This document shows, in pieces, positions 26,825-36,360 of a stretch of 64,000 nucleotides of DNA (positions are counted from its first letter, which is position 1; every line of letters begins with the position of its first letter). The stretch covers positions 1,509,501 to 1,573,500 of the forward strand of contig NZ_JAMZEB010000002.1 of assembly GCF_024172165.1 (NCBI RefSeq), in the 5' to 3' direction. Position numbers and translations under genes: made by a program. The notes beneath the pieces were generated by a model. It had not been told where the DNA came from. It did no database searches and saw nothing but the letters and a program-made list of their open reading frames with translations. This DNA comes from Nonomuraea thailandensis (lineage in GTDB: Bacteria > Actinomycetota > Actinomycetes > Streptosporangiales > Streptosporangiaceae).

Positions 26825-27531
26825 AAAACATGCCCACGATGGAGCCCGGTGGTGAGCGCGGCACCCGCGCCCGCGTCGCCAGGCTGATTCTTGAGCATGG
26901 TCCTGTCGCGGCCGCGGCACTCGGCGAGCGGCTCGGGCTCACGCCCGCCGCCGTACGGCGTCACCTCGACGCGCTGCTGGCCGACGGGATGATCGAGCCT
27001 CGCACGGTCCGCCCGCGCGGACAGCAGCGCGGGCGCGGACGGCCGGCCAAGCTGTTCGCGATCACCGACGCGGGGCGCAGTGCTTTCGAGCACGCCTATG
27101 ACGACCTGGCCGGCAGCGCGCTGCGCTTCCTGGCCGAGCGTTTGGGGCGAGAAGCCGTGGCCGACTTCGCCCGCGAGCAGGTGTCGAGCCTGCTCAAGCG
27201 GCTGGAGCCGGTCATGGCGACGGTGCCCGCGGACCAGCGCGTACAGGTGCTGGCGCAGGCGCTGTCGGCAGAGGGGTACGCCGCCTCGGCCAGCAAGGCC
27301 AAGTCGGGCGGCGACCAGCTCTGCCAGCACCACTGCCCGGTGGCGCACGCGGCCGCGGAGTTCCCGCAGCTGTGTGAGGCCGAGACGGAGGCGTTCGCGC
27401 AGCTGCTCGGCACCCCGGTGCAGCGCCTGGCCACGATCGCCCACGGCGACGGGGTGTGCACGACGCACGTGTCCCCGCAGTCCTTGGCCGATTCCGCACA
27501 TAGAGACAAGAGCAAGGAGACCGGAAGGTGA
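26821..27531 (+). CDS. sufR: SufR-type Fe-S sensing transcriptional repressor
   Basis: 236 residues, GTG start. The N-terminal winged helix ([36 protein letters not shown], given here as its extent around residues 16-55) binds DNA. Cysteines 168, 172 and 185 (Cys-x3-Cys-x12-Cys) plus Cys213 near the C-terminus are the expected cluster ligands. Loss of the cluster should release repression of the suf operon that follows with a 4-base overlap. The alternative start, ATG three codons later, would leave the domain intact. Confidence 0.9.
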   Translation: MKNMPTMEPGGERGTRARVARLILEHGPVAAAALGERLGLTPAAVRRHLDALLADGMIEPRTVRPRGQQRGRGRPAKLFAITDAGRSAFEHAYDDLAGSALRFLAERLGREAVADFAREQVSSLLKRLEPVMATVPADQRVQVLAQALSAEGYAASASKAKSGGDQLCQHHCPVAHAAAEFPQLCEAETEAFAQLLGTPVQRLATIAHGDGVCTTHVSPQSLADSAHRDKSKETGR

Positions 27532-28940
27532 CTGTCACCGACCGCCCGGAGCTGGAAGGCCTCGGGAATTACAAGTTCGGCTGGGCCGACCCGGATGCCG
27601 CGGGCGCGGCGGCCAAGCGCGGCCTGTCCGAGGAGGTCGTCCGCAACATCTCCGCGCTCAAGAACGAGCCGGAGTGGATGCTCGACCTTCGCCTGAAGGG
27701 CCTCCGCCTGTTCGACAAGAAGCCGCTGCCCACCTGGGGCTCCGACCTCACCGGCATCGACTTCGACAACATCAAGTACTTCGTGCGCTCGACCGAGAAG
27801 CAGGCCGCTTCCTGGGACGAGCTGCCCGCCGACATCAAGAACACCTACGACAAGCTCGGCATCCCCGAGGCGGAGAAGCAGCGCCTCATCGCCGGCGTCG
27901 CGGCCCAGTACGAGTCCGAGGTCGTCTATCACAAGATCCGTGAGGACCTCGAGGAGAAGGGTGTCATCTTCGTCGACACCGACACGGGCCTGAAGGAGCA
28001 CGAGGAGCTCTTCAAGGAGTACTTCGGCTCGGTGATCCCGGTGGGCGACAACAAGTTCGCCGCCCTCAACACCGCCGTGTGGTCCGGTGGCTCGTTCATC
28101 TACGTGCCGCCGAACGTCGAGGTCGAGATCCCGCTGCAGGCCTACTTCCGGATCAACACCGAGAACATGGGCCAGTTCGAGCGGACCCTGATCATCGTCG
28201 ACGAGAACAGCTACGTGCACTACGTCGAGGGCTGTACCGCGCCGATCTACTCCTCCGACTCGCTGCACAGCGCGGTCGTCGAGATTATCGTGAAGAAGAA
28301 CGCCCGCTGCCGTTACACGACCATCCAGAACTGGTCGAACAACGTCTACAACCTGGTCACCAAGCGCGCCGTCGCCTACGAGGGCGCGACCATGGAGTGG
28401 ATCGACGGCAACATCGGCTCCAAGGTCACGATGAAGTACCCGGCCGTCTACCTCATGGGCGAGCACGCCAAGGGCGAGACGCTGAGCGTCGCGTTCGCCG
28501 GCGAGGGCCAGCACCAGGACGCCGGCTCCAAGATGGTGCACCTGGCGCCCAACACCAGCTCCAGCGTCATCTCCAAGTCGGTGGCGCGCGGCGGCGGCCG
28601 CACCTCCTACCGCGGTCTGGTGCAGATCGAGGAGGGCGCCCACGGCAGCGCCAGCACCGTCAAGTGCGACGCCCTGCTGGTCGACCAGATCAGCCGCTCC
28701 GACACCTACCCCTACGTCGACGTCCGCGAGGACGACGTCTCGATGGGCCACGAGGCCACGGTCTCCAAGGTCAGCGAGGACCAGCTGTTCTACCTCATGA
28801 GCCGCGGGCTCGACGAGGACGAGGCGATGGCGATGATCGTGCGCGGCTTCGTGGAGCCGATCGCGCGTGAGCTGCCCATGGAGTACGCGCTCGAGCTGAA
28901 CCGGCTGATCGAGCTGCAGATGGAAGGAGCCGTCGGCTGA
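27528..28940 (+). CDS. sufB: Fe-S cluster assembly scaffold SufB
   Basis: 470 residues, GTG start overlapping sufR by 4 bases. SufB is the scaffold of the SufBC2D complex, where sulfide and iron are assembled. Typical segments are [41 protein letters not shown] and the C-terminal [16 protein letters not shown] with [16 protein letters not shown]. The conserved Cys in EGCTAP lies in the core beta helix. It is followed by sufD with a one-base overlap. Confidence 0.97.
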   Translation: MTVTDRPELEGLGNYKFGWADPDAAGAAAKRGLSEEVVRNISALKNEPEWMLDLRLKGLRLFDKKPLPTWGSDLTGIDFDNIKYFVRSTEKQAASWDELPADIKNTYDKLGIPEAEKQRLIAGVAAQYESEVVYHKIREDLEEKGVIFVDTDTGLKEHEELFKEYFGSVIPVGDNKFAALNTAVWSGGSFIYVPPNVEVEIPLQAYFRINTENMGQFERTLIIVDENSYVHYVEGCTAPIYSSDSLHSAVVEIIVKKNARCRYTTIQNWSNNVYNLVTKRAVAYEGATMEWIDGNIGSKVTMKYPAVYLMGEHAKGETLSVAFAGEGQHQDAGSKMVHLAPNTSSSVISKSVARGGGRTSYRGLVQIEEGAHGSASTVKCDALLVDQISRSDTYPYVDVREDDVSMGHEATVSKVSEDQLFYLMSRGLDEDEAMAMIVRGFVEPIARELPMEYALELNRLIELQMEGAVG

Positions 28941-30061
28941 TGGGCCTGAACGAGAAGCCCCTGTCGACCCTGCACGAGAAGGCGTCCTACGAGCTGGGCG
29001 ACTTCGAGGTCCCGACCGGGCGCGAGGAGGCGTGGCGCTTCACGCCGCTGTCCCGCCTGAAGGGCCTGCACAACGGCAAGGCCGACCCGGTCGGGCACGT
29101 CCGCGTGGACGTGGACGCCGCCCCCGAGGTCACCGTCGAGACGGTCGGCCGCGACGACGCCCGCGTGGGCAAGTCGTTCATGCCGACCGACCGGGTGAGC
29201 GCCCAGGCCTGGAACAGCTTCGAGAAGGCCACCGTGATCACGGTGCCGCGCGAGGCCGTCACCTCCAAGCCGACCGTGCTCACGCTGACCGGCGAGGGCG
29301 ACGGCGCCACCTACGGCCACATCGTGGTCAAGGTGGAGCCGATGGCCGAGGCCGTGATCGTGCTCGATCACAAGGGCAGCGCCGTCTACGCCGACAACAT
29401 CGAGTTCGTCGTCGGCGACGGGGCCAGCCTGCGGGTCGTCAGCCTCCAGGACTGGGAGGACGACGCGGTCCACGTCTCCCACCACCACGCGCAGCTCGCC
29501 AAGGACGCCACCTTCCGCAGCTTCGTGGTGACGCTCGGCGGCGACCTGGTACGCCTGGCGCCCAGCGTCACCTACACCGCGCCGGGCGGCGACGCCGACA
29601 TGTCGGGCGTCTACTTCGTGGACGCCGGGCAGCACCTGGAGCACCGCCTGCTGGTCGACCACTCGCAGCCCAACTGCAAGAGCAACGTCGACTACCGCGG
29701 CGCGCTGCAGGGCGAGGCCGCGCACGCCGTCTGGATCGGCGACGTGATCATCAGGGTCGAGGCCGAGGGCACCGACACCTACGAGCTCAACCGCAACCTC
29801 ATCCTCACCGACGGCGCCCGCGCCGACTCGGTGCCCAACCTGGAGATCCTCACCGGCGAGGTCGCGGGAGCGGGGCACGCCTCCGCCTCCGGCCGCCTCG
29901 ACGACGAGCACATCTTCTACCTCCAGGCCCGCGGCATCCCCTACGACGAGGCGCGCCGCCTGGTCGTGCGGGGCTTCCTCGGCCAGCTCGTCGAGAAGAT
30001 CCAGATCGAGGAGATCCGCGAGCGCGTCATGGACGCGCTGGAGGCGGAGCTGTCCCGGTGA
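28940..30061 (+). CDS. sufD: Fe-S cluster assembly protein SufD
   Basis: 373 residues, ATG overlapping the sufB stop by one base. SufD pairs with SufB on the SufC ATPase dimer and takes part in iron acquisition. Landmarks are EEAWRFTPLSRLKG at the N-terminus, VDHSQPNCKSNVDYRGAL in the core and GRLDDEHIFYLQARGIP near the C-terminus. The order B-D-(ferredoxin)-C-S-U-T is the usual actinobacterial one. Confidence 0.96.
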   Translation: MGLNEKPLSTLHEKASYELGDFEVPTGREEAWRFTPLSRLKGLHNGKADPVGHVRVDVDAAPEVTVETVGRDDARVGKSFMPTDRVSAQAWNSFEKATVITVPREAVTSKPTVLTLTGEGDGATYGHIVVKVEPMAEAVIVLDHKGSAVYADNIEFVVGDGASLRVVSLQDWEDDAVHVSHHHAQLAKDATFRSFVVTLGGDLVRLAPSVTYTAPGGDADMSGVYFVDAGQHLEHRLLVDHSQPNCKSNVDYRGALQGEAAHAVWIGDVIIRVEAEGTDTYELNRNLILTDGARADSVPNLEILTGEVAGAGHASASGRLDDEHIFYLQARGIPYDEARRLVVRGFLGQLVEKIQIEEIRERVMDALEAELSR

Positions 30062-30384
30062 GCGCGTTCGAGAAGGTGTGCAAGGTCGCGGACATCCCCG
30101 ACGGGGGTGTCATCGGCGTCGAGGTCGGCTCCGGCGAGACCCCGGTGGCGCTGGTCCGCAAGGGCGAGGAGGTCTTCGCCCTGCACGACGTCTGCTCCCA
30201 CGCCGAGGTCAAGCTCAGCGAGGGCGAGGTGTACGACGGCACCCTGGAGTGCTGGCTGCACGGCTCGTGCTTCGACATCCACACCGGCAAGCCCACCGGG
30301 CCGCCCGCCACCCAACCCGTGAACGTCTACACAGTGAAGATCGACGGCGATGACGTCCTCGTCTCGCTCTCGAAGGAGTCCTAA
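30058..30384 (+). CDS. Rieske-type (2Fe-2S) ferredoxin in the suf operon
   Basis: 108 residues from a GTG overlapping sufD by 4 bases. The Rieske ligands are clear: Cys46-x-His48 and Cys65-x2-His68. It belongs with the small ferredoxin components of non-haem iron dioxygenases. In actinomycete suf operons this gene often separates sufD from sufC; a role as electron donor for cluster assembly is plausible but unproven. Confidence 0.92.
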   Translation: MSAFEKVCKVADIPDGGVIGVEVGSGETPVALVRKGEEVFALHDVCSHAEVKLSEGEVYDGTLECWLHGSCFDIHTGKPTGPPATQPVNVYTVKIDGDDVLVSLSKES

Positions 30385-30388
30385 GCAC

Positions 30389-31135
30389 ATGTCCACCCTT
30401 GAGATCCGTGACCTCCAGGTCGCCGTCGAGGACAAGGAAATCCTGCGCGGCGTCAACCTGACCGTGAAGGCCGGGCAGACCCACGCCATCATGGGCCCGA
30501 ACGGCTCGGGCAAGTCGACGCTCGCCTACGCGATCGCCGGTCATCCCAAATACACGATCACCGGCGGCCAGGTGCTGCTCGACGGCGTGGACCTGCTTGA
30601 GCTGTCCGTCGACGAGCGCGCCCGCGCCGGCCTGTTCCTGGCCATGCAGTACCCCGTCGAGGTGCCCGGCGTCTCGGTGTCCAACTTCCTGCGCTCGGCC
30701 GTCACCGCCGTCCGCGGCGAGGCGCCGAAGCTGCGCGAGTTCGCCAAGGACCTCAAGAGCGGCATGGACGCCCTGTCCATCGACCCCGCCTTCGCCCAGC
30801 GCAACCTGAACGAGGGCTTCTCCGGCGGCGAGAAGAAGCGCCACGAGATCCTCCAGATGGAGCTGCTCAAGCCGAAGATCGCGGTGCTCGACGAGACCGA
30901 CTCCGGCCTCGACGTCGACGCGCTGCGCGTGGTGTCGGAGGGCATCAACCGCTTCCGTGCCACCGGCGAGACCGGCGTGCTGCTGATCACGCACTACACC
31001 CGCATCCTGCGTTACGTGAAGCCGGACTTCGTGCACGTCTTCGCCGCCGGCCGGATCGTCGAGCAGGGCGGCCCCGAACTGGCCGAGAAGCTCGAGGCCG
31101 AGGGCTACGAGCAGTACACGAAGGCATCTGCATGA
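30389..31135 (+). CDS. sufC: Fe-S cluster assembly ATPase SufC
   Basis: 248 residues from the ATG at 30389, with AAGGAG upstream. Walker A is GPNGSGKST, the SufC-specific signature FSGGEKKRHEILQM and Walker B IAVLDETDSGLD, with His switch in LLITHYTRIL. It drives conformational change in the SufBCD scaffold. Codons upstream to 30350 lie in the ferredoxin gene and are not part of it. Confidence 0.97.
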   Translation: MSTLEIRDLQVAVEDKEILRGVNLTVKAGQTHAIMGPNGSGKSTLAYAIAGHPKYTITGGQVLLDGVDLLELSVDERARAGLFLAMQYPVEVPGVSVSNFLRSAVTAVRGEAPKLREFAKDLKSGMDALSIDPAFAQRNLNEGFSGGEKKRHEILQMELLKPKIAVLDETDSGLDVDALRVVSEGINRFRATGETGVLLITHYTRILRYVKPDFVHVFAAGRIVEQGGPELAEKLEAEGYEQYTKASA

Positions 31136-32388
31136 CTTCCACCAGCTTCGATGTGGAGAAGATCAGGAAGGATTTCCCGGTCTTCTCCCGCGAGCTGCCC
31201 GACGGGCGACCGCTCGTCTATCTCGACTCGGGCAACTCCTCGCAGAAGCCCACCCAGGTCATCGAGACCATGCGGGAGCACCTGGCGCTGCACTACAGCA
31301 ACGTCGGGCGCGCCATGCACGTGCTCGGCGCCGAGTCGACCGACGCCTTCGAGAACGCCCGCGACAAGGTCGCGGGCTTCGTGGGGGCGCCGTCGCGCGA
31401 CGAGGTGATCTTCACCAAGAACGCCTCCGAGGCCCTCAACCTGCTGGCCTACTCCTTCGGCAACCGCGCCAACACCGACCCACGCTTCACCCTCGGCCCC
31501 GGTGACGAGATCGTCATCTCCGAGATGGAGCACCACTCCAACATCGTGCCGTGGCAGCTGCTCGCGCAGCGCACCGGAGCGAGCCTGAAGTGGTTCGGCG
31601 TCACCGACGAGGGACGGCTCGACTACGACCCCGCCGTGATCACCGAGCGGACGAAGATCGTCTCGATCGCCCACCAGTCGAACGTGCTGGGCACGGTCAA
31701 CCCGGTGGCCGCGATCGCCGCACGGGCGCACGAGGTCGGGGCGCTCATCGCGCTCGACGCCTCCCAGTCCGTGCCGCACCACCCGGTGAACGTGACCGAG
31801 CTGGGCGCCGACTTCGTGGCCTTCACCGGCCACAAGATGGTCGGTCCCTCCGGCATCGGCGTGCTGTGGGGGCGGGCCGAGCTGCTGGAGGCCATGCCTC
31901 CGTTCCTGGGCGGCGGCGAGATGATCGAGGCGGTCTGGATGGACCGCTCGACCTACGCGCCGATCCCGCACAAGTTCGAGGCGGGCACGCCGCCGATCGT
32001 CGAGGCCATCGGGCTCGGCGCGGCGGTCGACTACCTCACCGAGATCGGGCTCGACGCCATCGAGGCGCATGAGCGGGAGCTGACGGCGTACGCGCTGGAG
32101 GCCCTGCGGGGGGTGCCTGCGCTGCGCGTGATCGGGCCGGATACGCTGGAGCAGCGCGGGGGCACGGTGTCCTTCACCCTGGAGGGCATCCACCCGCACG
32201 ACGTCGGGCAGATCCTGGACGACCAGTTCGGCGTGGCCGTACGCGTCGGGCACCACTGCGCGCGCCCGCTGCACCTGCGGTTCGGAATACCCGCGACCAC
32301 GCGGGCGTCGTTCTACCTGTACAACACCACGGGCGAGATCGATGCCCTGGTTCGCGGCCTGCATCACGTTCAGAAGGTGTTCGCATAG
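31132..32388 (+). CDS. sufS: SufS-type cysteine desulfurase
   Basis: 418 residues, ATG overlapping sufC by 4 bases. A PLP enzyme that takes sulfur from cysteine for cluster assembly. The PLP lysine is Lys235 in TGHKMVGPSGIG; the catalytic cysteine is Cys376 in GHHCARPLH, with the short loop typical of type II (SufS) enzymes that need a partner. The partner SufU is encoded 2 bases downstream. Confidence 0.97.
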   Translation: MTSTSFDVEKIRKDFPVFSRELPDGRPLVYLDSGNSSQKPTQVIETMREHLALHYSNVGRAMHVLGAESTDAFENARDKVAGFVGAPSRDEVIFTKNASEALNLLAYSFGNRANTDPRFTLGPGDEIVISEMEHHSNIVPWQLLAQRTGASLKWFGVTDEGRLDYDPAVITERTKIVSIAHQSNVLGTVNPVAAIAARAHEVGALIALDASQSVPHHPVNVTELGADFVAFTGHKMVGPSGIGVLWGRAELLEAMPPFLGGGEMIEAVWMDRSTYAPIPHKFEAGTPPIVEAIGLGAAVDYLTEIGLDAIEAHERELTAYALEALRGVPALRVIGPDTLEQRGGTVSFTLEGIHPHDVGQILDDQFGVAVRVGHHCARPLHLRFGIPATTRASFYLYNTTGEIDALVRGLHHVQKVFA

Positions 32389-32390
32389 CC

Positions 32391-32831
32391 ATGATCGGCG
32401 AGTCGATGTACCAGGAGCTGATCCTGGAGCACTACAAGCACCCGCAGGGGCGGGGGCTGCGCGAGCCGTACGACGCCGAGGTTCACCACGTGAACCCGAC
32501 GTGCGGCGACGAGATCACGCTCAGGGTCAAGGTGGGCGACGCCGGCAAGATCCTGGACGTGTCCTACGAGGGGCAGGGCTGTTCGATCAGCCAGGCCGCC
32601 GCCTCGGTGCTGCACGAGCTGGCCACCGGTTCCACGGTGGACGAGACGCTCTCGGTCGTCGACGAGTTCACCCGGCTGATGCAGGGCAGGGGACAGGTGG
32701 AGGCCGACGAGGACGTCCTCGGCGACGCGGTCGCGTTCTCGGGCGTGGCCAAGTTCCCGGCGCGCGTCAAATGCGCGCTGCTTTCGTGGATGGCCTACAA
32801 GGACGCTGTTGTGAGGAGTGCTGGGCAATGA
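32391..32831 (+). CDS. sufU: SufU sulfur-transfer protein
   Basis: 146 residues. Zinc-binding residues of the Gram-positive SufU type are present: Cys38 and Asp40 in TCGDE, Cys64 in GCSISQAAAS, and Cys128 in VKCALLSW. SufU accepts persulfide from SufS by ligand swapping at zinc, rather than acting as a cluster scaffold. It overlaps the next gene by 4 bases. Confidence 0.95.
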   Translation: MIGESMYQELILEHYKHPQGRGLREPYDAEVHHVNPTCGDEITLRVKVGDAGKILDVSYEGQGCSISQAAASVLHELATGSTVDETLSVVDEFTRLMQGRGQVEADEDVLGDAVAFSGVAKFPARVKCALLSWMAYKDAVVRSAGQ

Positions 32832-33187
32832 GCAAGCCGACGGAGACGCCTACCGGCTACGACGGTGACACGACCGTCGATGAGGTCATGGAGGCGCTCA
32901 AGGACGTCGTGGACCCCGAGCTCGGCATCAACGTCGTGGACCTGGGCCTGGTCTACGGGCTCAACCTCGACCCCGCCGACGGCGGGCAGCCCGTGTGCAC
33001 CATCGACATGACGCTGACCAGCGCGGCCTGCCCGCTGACCGACGTGATCGAGGACCAGGCGCACTCGGCGCTGGACGGCATGGTCTCCGACGTGAAGATC
33101 AACTGGGTCTGGCTGCCGCCGTGGGGCCCCGACAAGATCACCGACGAGGGGCGCGAGCAGCTCCGTATGCTAGGCTTCAACGTCTGA
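32828..33187 (+). CDS. sufT: SufT/MIP18-type Fe-S assembly factor
   Basis: 119 residues. A DUF59 domain spans most of it: VMEALKDVVDPELGINVVDLG and the reactive-Cys segment MTLTSAACPLTDVIEDQA, ending LPPWGPDKITDEGREQLRMLGF. SufT proteins help insert clusters into client enzymes. It is the last suf gene, followed 13 bases later by a strong terminator. Confidence 0.93.
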   Translation: MSKPTETPTGYDGDTTVDEVMEALKDVVDPELGINVVDLGLVYGLNLDPADGGQPVCTIDMTLTSAACPLTDVIEDQAHSALDGMVSDVKINWVWLPPWGPDKITDEGREQLRMLGFNV

Positions 33188-33200
33188 TCTTTCTGCTGTC

Positions 33201-33225
33201 ACCCCTGACGGTAAACGTCAGGGGT
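33201..33225 (+). terminator. Intrinsic terminator of the suf operon
   Basis: ACCCCTGACG (33201-33210) and CGTCAGGGGT (33216-33225) form a perfect 10-bp stem with loop GTAAA, followed by TTTGGC. The stem starts 13 bases after the sufT stop. Confidence 0.9.
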
Positions 33226-33492
33226 TTGGCATGCATCGCGGTTTCGGAAAGTCCGGAGCCACGGCCGGGGAATATCCGATAACATCCCCGGCGTTGAGTT
33301 ACAGGAACACCTGACGTCTCATCACGCGTCTCGCATCGCCTGCGGCCGGTGCCCGGGTGTGTCCCCCCTCATCTTCACCCCGCCCTCATAGCGGCGGGTG
33401 CCCTTGAACCTGGTGCGGCCTCCGGGGCCGCACATCCTGGCTCGTCCTTTCGCAGAAGTGACGCGCCACTTCGACGGAAAGGCACGACTTTC
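33226..33492 (+). other. Long leader region ahead of the DEAD-box helicase
   Basis: About 270 bases between the suf terminator and the helicase start, with no supported gene. A long 5' leader is common for cold-inducible RNA helicases and may carry structure, but I see only short, imperfect complementarities. The helicase frame is open from 33349 without a convincing start before 33493. Confidence 0.5.
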
Positions 33493-35418
33493 GTGACCAT
33501 GCTTGACGCTGTCATGCCCTCGCTCGGCGACACCTCCGCTGCTGTGGACGACGCAGCGGAAATCCCCGCCGCCGAGCCGGGCCCGTCCGAGTTCGAGCTG
33601 CTCGGCCTGCCCAAGCCGCTCGTGAACGGGCTGGCCAAGCTGGGCTTCGACAGCCCGTTCCCCATTCAGAGCGCGACGATCCCCGACGTGCTCGCCGGCA
33701 ACGACGTGCTCGGCCGCGGCCAGACCGGCTCCGGCAAGACGCTCGCGTTCGGCCTGCCCACCATGGCGCGCATCGCCGGTGTGAGGCCCGCTCCCGGCCG
33801 CCCGCGCGCGATGATCCTGGTGCCCACCCGTGAGCTCGCCCTCCAGGTGCACGACGCCCTCGAGCCCCTCGGCCGCGGCCTCGGGCTGCGCATGAAGGTC
33901 GTCGTCGGCGGCATGTCCATGGGCAAGCAGATCGAGGCGCTGCGGCGCGGGGTCGACGTCGTCATCGCCACCCCGGGCCGCCTCGGCGACCTGATCAGGC
34001 AGGGCGAGTGCTCGCTCGGCGACGTCGAGGTCTCCGTGCTCGACGAGGCCGACCACATGTGCGACCTCGGGTTCTTCCCCGTCGTCACCGACCTGCTCGC
34101 GCAGACCCCGGCCGACGGGCAGCGGCTGCTGTTCTCCGCCACGCTCGACGGCGACGTCGACAAGCTGGTGCAGCGCTTCCTCAAGGACCCGATCACGCAC
34201 TCCGTGGCGCCGGCGACCTCGCCGGTCGACACCATGGAGCACCACGTGATGCAGGTCACGCGTGACGACAAGTTCGACGTGATCGCCGAGATCGCCAACC
34301 GTGAGGGCCGCACCATCATCTTCGTGCGCACCCAGCACGGCGTGGACCGGCTGTGCAAGCAGCTGGCCCGGGTCGGCGTCAAGTCGGGCGGCCTGCACGG
34401 CGGCAAGCGCCAGAACCAGCGCACCCGCATCCTGTCGGAGTTCCGCGAGGGCTCCATCAACGTGCTGGTCTGCACGGACGTCGCGGCGCGCGGCATCCAC
34501 GTCGACAACATCAGCCTGGTGCTGCACGTCGACCCGCCGCAGGACCACAAGAGCTACCTGCACAGGGGCGGCCGCACCGCCCGCGCCGGCGAGAAGGGCA
34601 CGGTCGTCACGCTGGTGCTGCCGAACGAGCGCCGCTCGACCGACGCGCTGACCCGCCGGGCCGGCATCCACCCGTTCCGCCTGAAGGCCACGCCGGGCCA
34701 CCCCCGGGTCGCCGAGGTGACCGGGGCCCGCACGCCGAGCGGCGAGGCCATCCCCGTGTGGGAGCCGGACGTGCGCAAGCCGCTGCGTCCGCGCCGCGAA
34801 GGCGGCGCCTCCGAGCGCCGTGGCCGCCGTGGCCGCCGCGACTTCGACGGCGAGCGCCGCCCGCGCCGCCACGAGGACGGCGAGCGCCAGTTCGACGACC
34901 GTCGCCCGCGCAGGCACGAGGACGGCCAGCGGCAGTTCGACGACCGCCGGCCGCGCAGGCACGAGGACGGCGAGCGTCCCTTCAGCGCCGGTGAGGACCG
35001 CCGTCCGCGCAGGCACACCGAGGGCGAGCGGCCGTTCGGGCGCTCGCAGGAGCCGCGCACGTTCGGTGACGACCGCCGGCGTGACGGCGGCCAGGGACGC
35101 GGTGGCTACCGCTCCGACGACCGCCCGTTCCGCCAGGACGACCGCCCGTTCCGGCAGGACGACCGCGGCGGCGACCGCGGCCCGCGCTACAACTCCGACC
35201 GTGGCCGCCCGTTCTCGGGCGACCGCGACCGCGGTTACCGCGCGGACGACCGTCCGGCGCGCGACGGCTTCCGCTCGGGCGACCGCCCCGCGCGTGACGG
35301 TTTCCGTGCTGGCGACCGTCCGGCGCGTGACGGCTACCGCTCCGGCGCCGGCCGTTCCGACGAGCGCGGCAACGGCGGCTTCCGCCGCAACTCGGGCGGC
35401 CGCCGCTACGAGCGCTGA
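33493..35418 (+). CDS. DEAD-box ATP-dependent RNA helicase with Arg-rich tail
   Basis: 641 residues from a GTG at 33493, ten bases after GGAAAGG; an ATG two codons on is the alternative. Residues 35-400 form the helicase core: Q motif ending FPIQ, Walker A GQTGSGKT, DEAD in VSVLDEADHMCDLG, SAT in LFSATLDGD, and the C-terminal RGIHVDNISLV and HRGGRTARAG. Residues from about 440 are a basic, low-complexity RNA-binding tail built of short repeats. This is the RhlE/DeaD group that unwinds structured RNA in ribosome assembly or mRNA decay. A strong terminator follows. Confidence 0.95.
   Translation: MTMLDAVMPSLGDTSAAVDDAAEIPAAEPGPSEFELLGLPKPLVNGLAKLGFDSPFPIQSATIPDVLAGNDVLGRGQTGSGKTLAFGLPTMARIAGVRPAPGRPRAMILVPTRELALQVHDALEPLGRGLGLRMKVVVGGMSMGKQIEALRRGVDVVIATPGRLGDLIRQGECSLGDVEVSVLDEADHMCDLGFFPVVTDLLAQTPADGQRLLFSATLDGDVDKLVQRFLKDPITHSVAPATSPVDTMEHHVMQVTRDDKFDVIAEIANREGRTIIFVRTQHGVDRLCKQLARVGVKSGGLHGGKRQNQRTRILSEFREGSINVLVCTDVAARGIHVDNISLVLHVDPPQDHKSYLHRGGRTARAGEKGTVVTLVLPNERRSTDALTRRAGIHPFRLKATPGHPRVAEVTGARTPSGEAIPVWEPDVRKPLRPRREGGASERRGRRGRRDFDGERRPRRHEDGERQFDDRRPRRHEDGQRQFDDRRPRRHEDGERPFSAGEDRRPRRHTEGERPFGRSQEPRTFGDDRRRDGGQGRGGYRSDDRPFRQDDRPFRQDDRGGDRGPRYNSDRGRPFSGDRDRGYRADDRPARDGFRSGDRPARDGFRAGDRPARDGYRSGAGRSDERGNGGFRRNSGGRRYER
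34855..35352 (+). repeat. Repetitive coding tract for the helicase tail
   Basis: First come four units of about 45 bases encoding variants of RRPRRHEDGERQFDD; then DRPFRQD twice; then three units DRPARDGFRSG, DRPARDGFRAG and DRPARDGYRSG. The frame is kept throughout. The tract is rich in Arg, Asp and Gly, as in disordered RNA-binding tails. Confidence 0.85.
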
Positions 35419-35433
35419 CCGGCTGATCTCCTC

Positions 35434-35469
35434 GCTGCCCGCCGCACCTGTGAAGGTGCGGCGGGCAGC
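35434..35469. terminator. Bidirectional terminator between the helicase and the sugar ABC operon
   Basis: GCTGCCCGCCGCACC (35434-35448) pairs perfectly over 15 bp with 35455-35469 around a TGTGAA loop, followed by GCCGTTTC. It is 15 bases past the helicase stop and 9 bases past the convergent permease stop, so it can serve both strands. Confidence 0.9.
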
Positions 35470-35478
35470 GCCGTTTCA

Positions 35479-36360
35479 TCAGCCCTTCAGCCCGCTGAGC
35501 GCGATGCCCCGGACGAAGTAGCGCTGGAAGATCAGGAAGAAGACGATCGTCGGCACCGACGCCAGCAGCCCGCCCGCCATGATCGCCCCCTGGTGGTCCG
35601 GCCCGGCGTAGTACGAGTTCAGCCGGGCCAGCGCGACCGGCAGGTTGGCCATCTCGTCGCTCTGCACGATGATGAGCGGCCACAGGAAGTTGTTCCACTC
35701 CGCGAGCACGATGAAGATCGACATCGCGGCGAGCGCCGGACGCAGCAGCGGCAGCACGATCCGCCACCAGATGCGCCACTCCCCGGCGCCGTCCACCCTG
35801 GCGGCCTGGATCAGCTCGTCCGGCAGCGACTGCAGGAACTGCACCAGGAAGAACAGCACGAACGCCTTGGCCAGCGCCGGCACGATGTAGCCGGTGTAGC
35901 TGTCCAGCCAGCCCAGGTTCCGCATGATCACGTAGTTCGGGATCAGCGTGGTCTGCCAGGGCACCATCATCGAGGCGATGATGAGCAGGAAGACGGTCCT
36001 GCGGCCCTTGATGTCGTGCTTGGCGATCACGTACGCGGCCAGCGAGCAGATCAGCAGCGACCCCACGGTGACGGCGCCGGTGATGAAGAGGCTGTTGAAC
36101 AGGAACCGCCAGAACCCGAAGTCCACCTGGAACCGCTGGAAGATGCCCTGGAGATGGCCGGGGTTGATCCGCTCGGGCGACCACGCGGCGTCGTAGAAGT
36201 TGGCCAGGGTGGGCGACTGCGGCACGAACGACGGGGGAGTCCTGGCCAGCTCGGACGGCGGCTTGAAGACCGTGATGAGCAGCCAGTAGAACGGGATCAC
36301 CATGGTCAGCGACAGCAGGTAGAACGGCAGGCGCAGCAGGTGCCCGTTGAGCCGGGCCAT
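35479..36360 (-). CDS. Carbohydrate ABC transporter permease (MalG/UgpE type)
   Basis: 293 residues starting MARLNGHLL at an ATG that overlaps the stop of the partner permease. Six membrane helices and the EAA loop VDGAGEWRIWWRIVLPLLRP, which contacts the ATPase, are visible; the C-terminus FQRYFVRGIALSGLKG is characteristic of this family. It pairs with the MalF-like gene upstream. The substrate is unknown, probably an oligosaccharide or glycerol-phosphate-like compound. Confidence 0.93.
   Translation of the reverse strand: MARLNGHLLRLPFYLLSLTMVIPFYWLLITVFKPPSELARTPPSFVPQSPTLANFYDAAWSPERINPGHLQGIFQRFQVDFGFWRFLFNSLFITGAVTVGSLLICSLAAYVIAKHDIKGRRTVFLLIIASMMVPWQTTLIPNYVIMRNLGWLDSYTGYIVPALAKAFVLFFLVQFLQSLPDELIQAARVDGAGEWRIWWRIVLPLLRPALAAMSIFIVLAEWNNFLWPLIIVQSDEMANLPVALARLNSYYAGPDHQGAIMAGGLLASVPTIVFFLIFQRYFVRGIALSGLKG

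Noticed and set aside
29032..30057. Open frame upstream of the Rieske ferredoxin in the same frame
   Set aside because: It runs inside sufD, which is clearly coding in another frame; the ferredoxin start at 30058 overlaps the sufD stop as elsewhere in the operon.
33226..33492. Possible riboswitch or small RNA in the helicase leader
   Set aside because: I could find no stable conserved fold by eye; only the length of the leader is suggestive.
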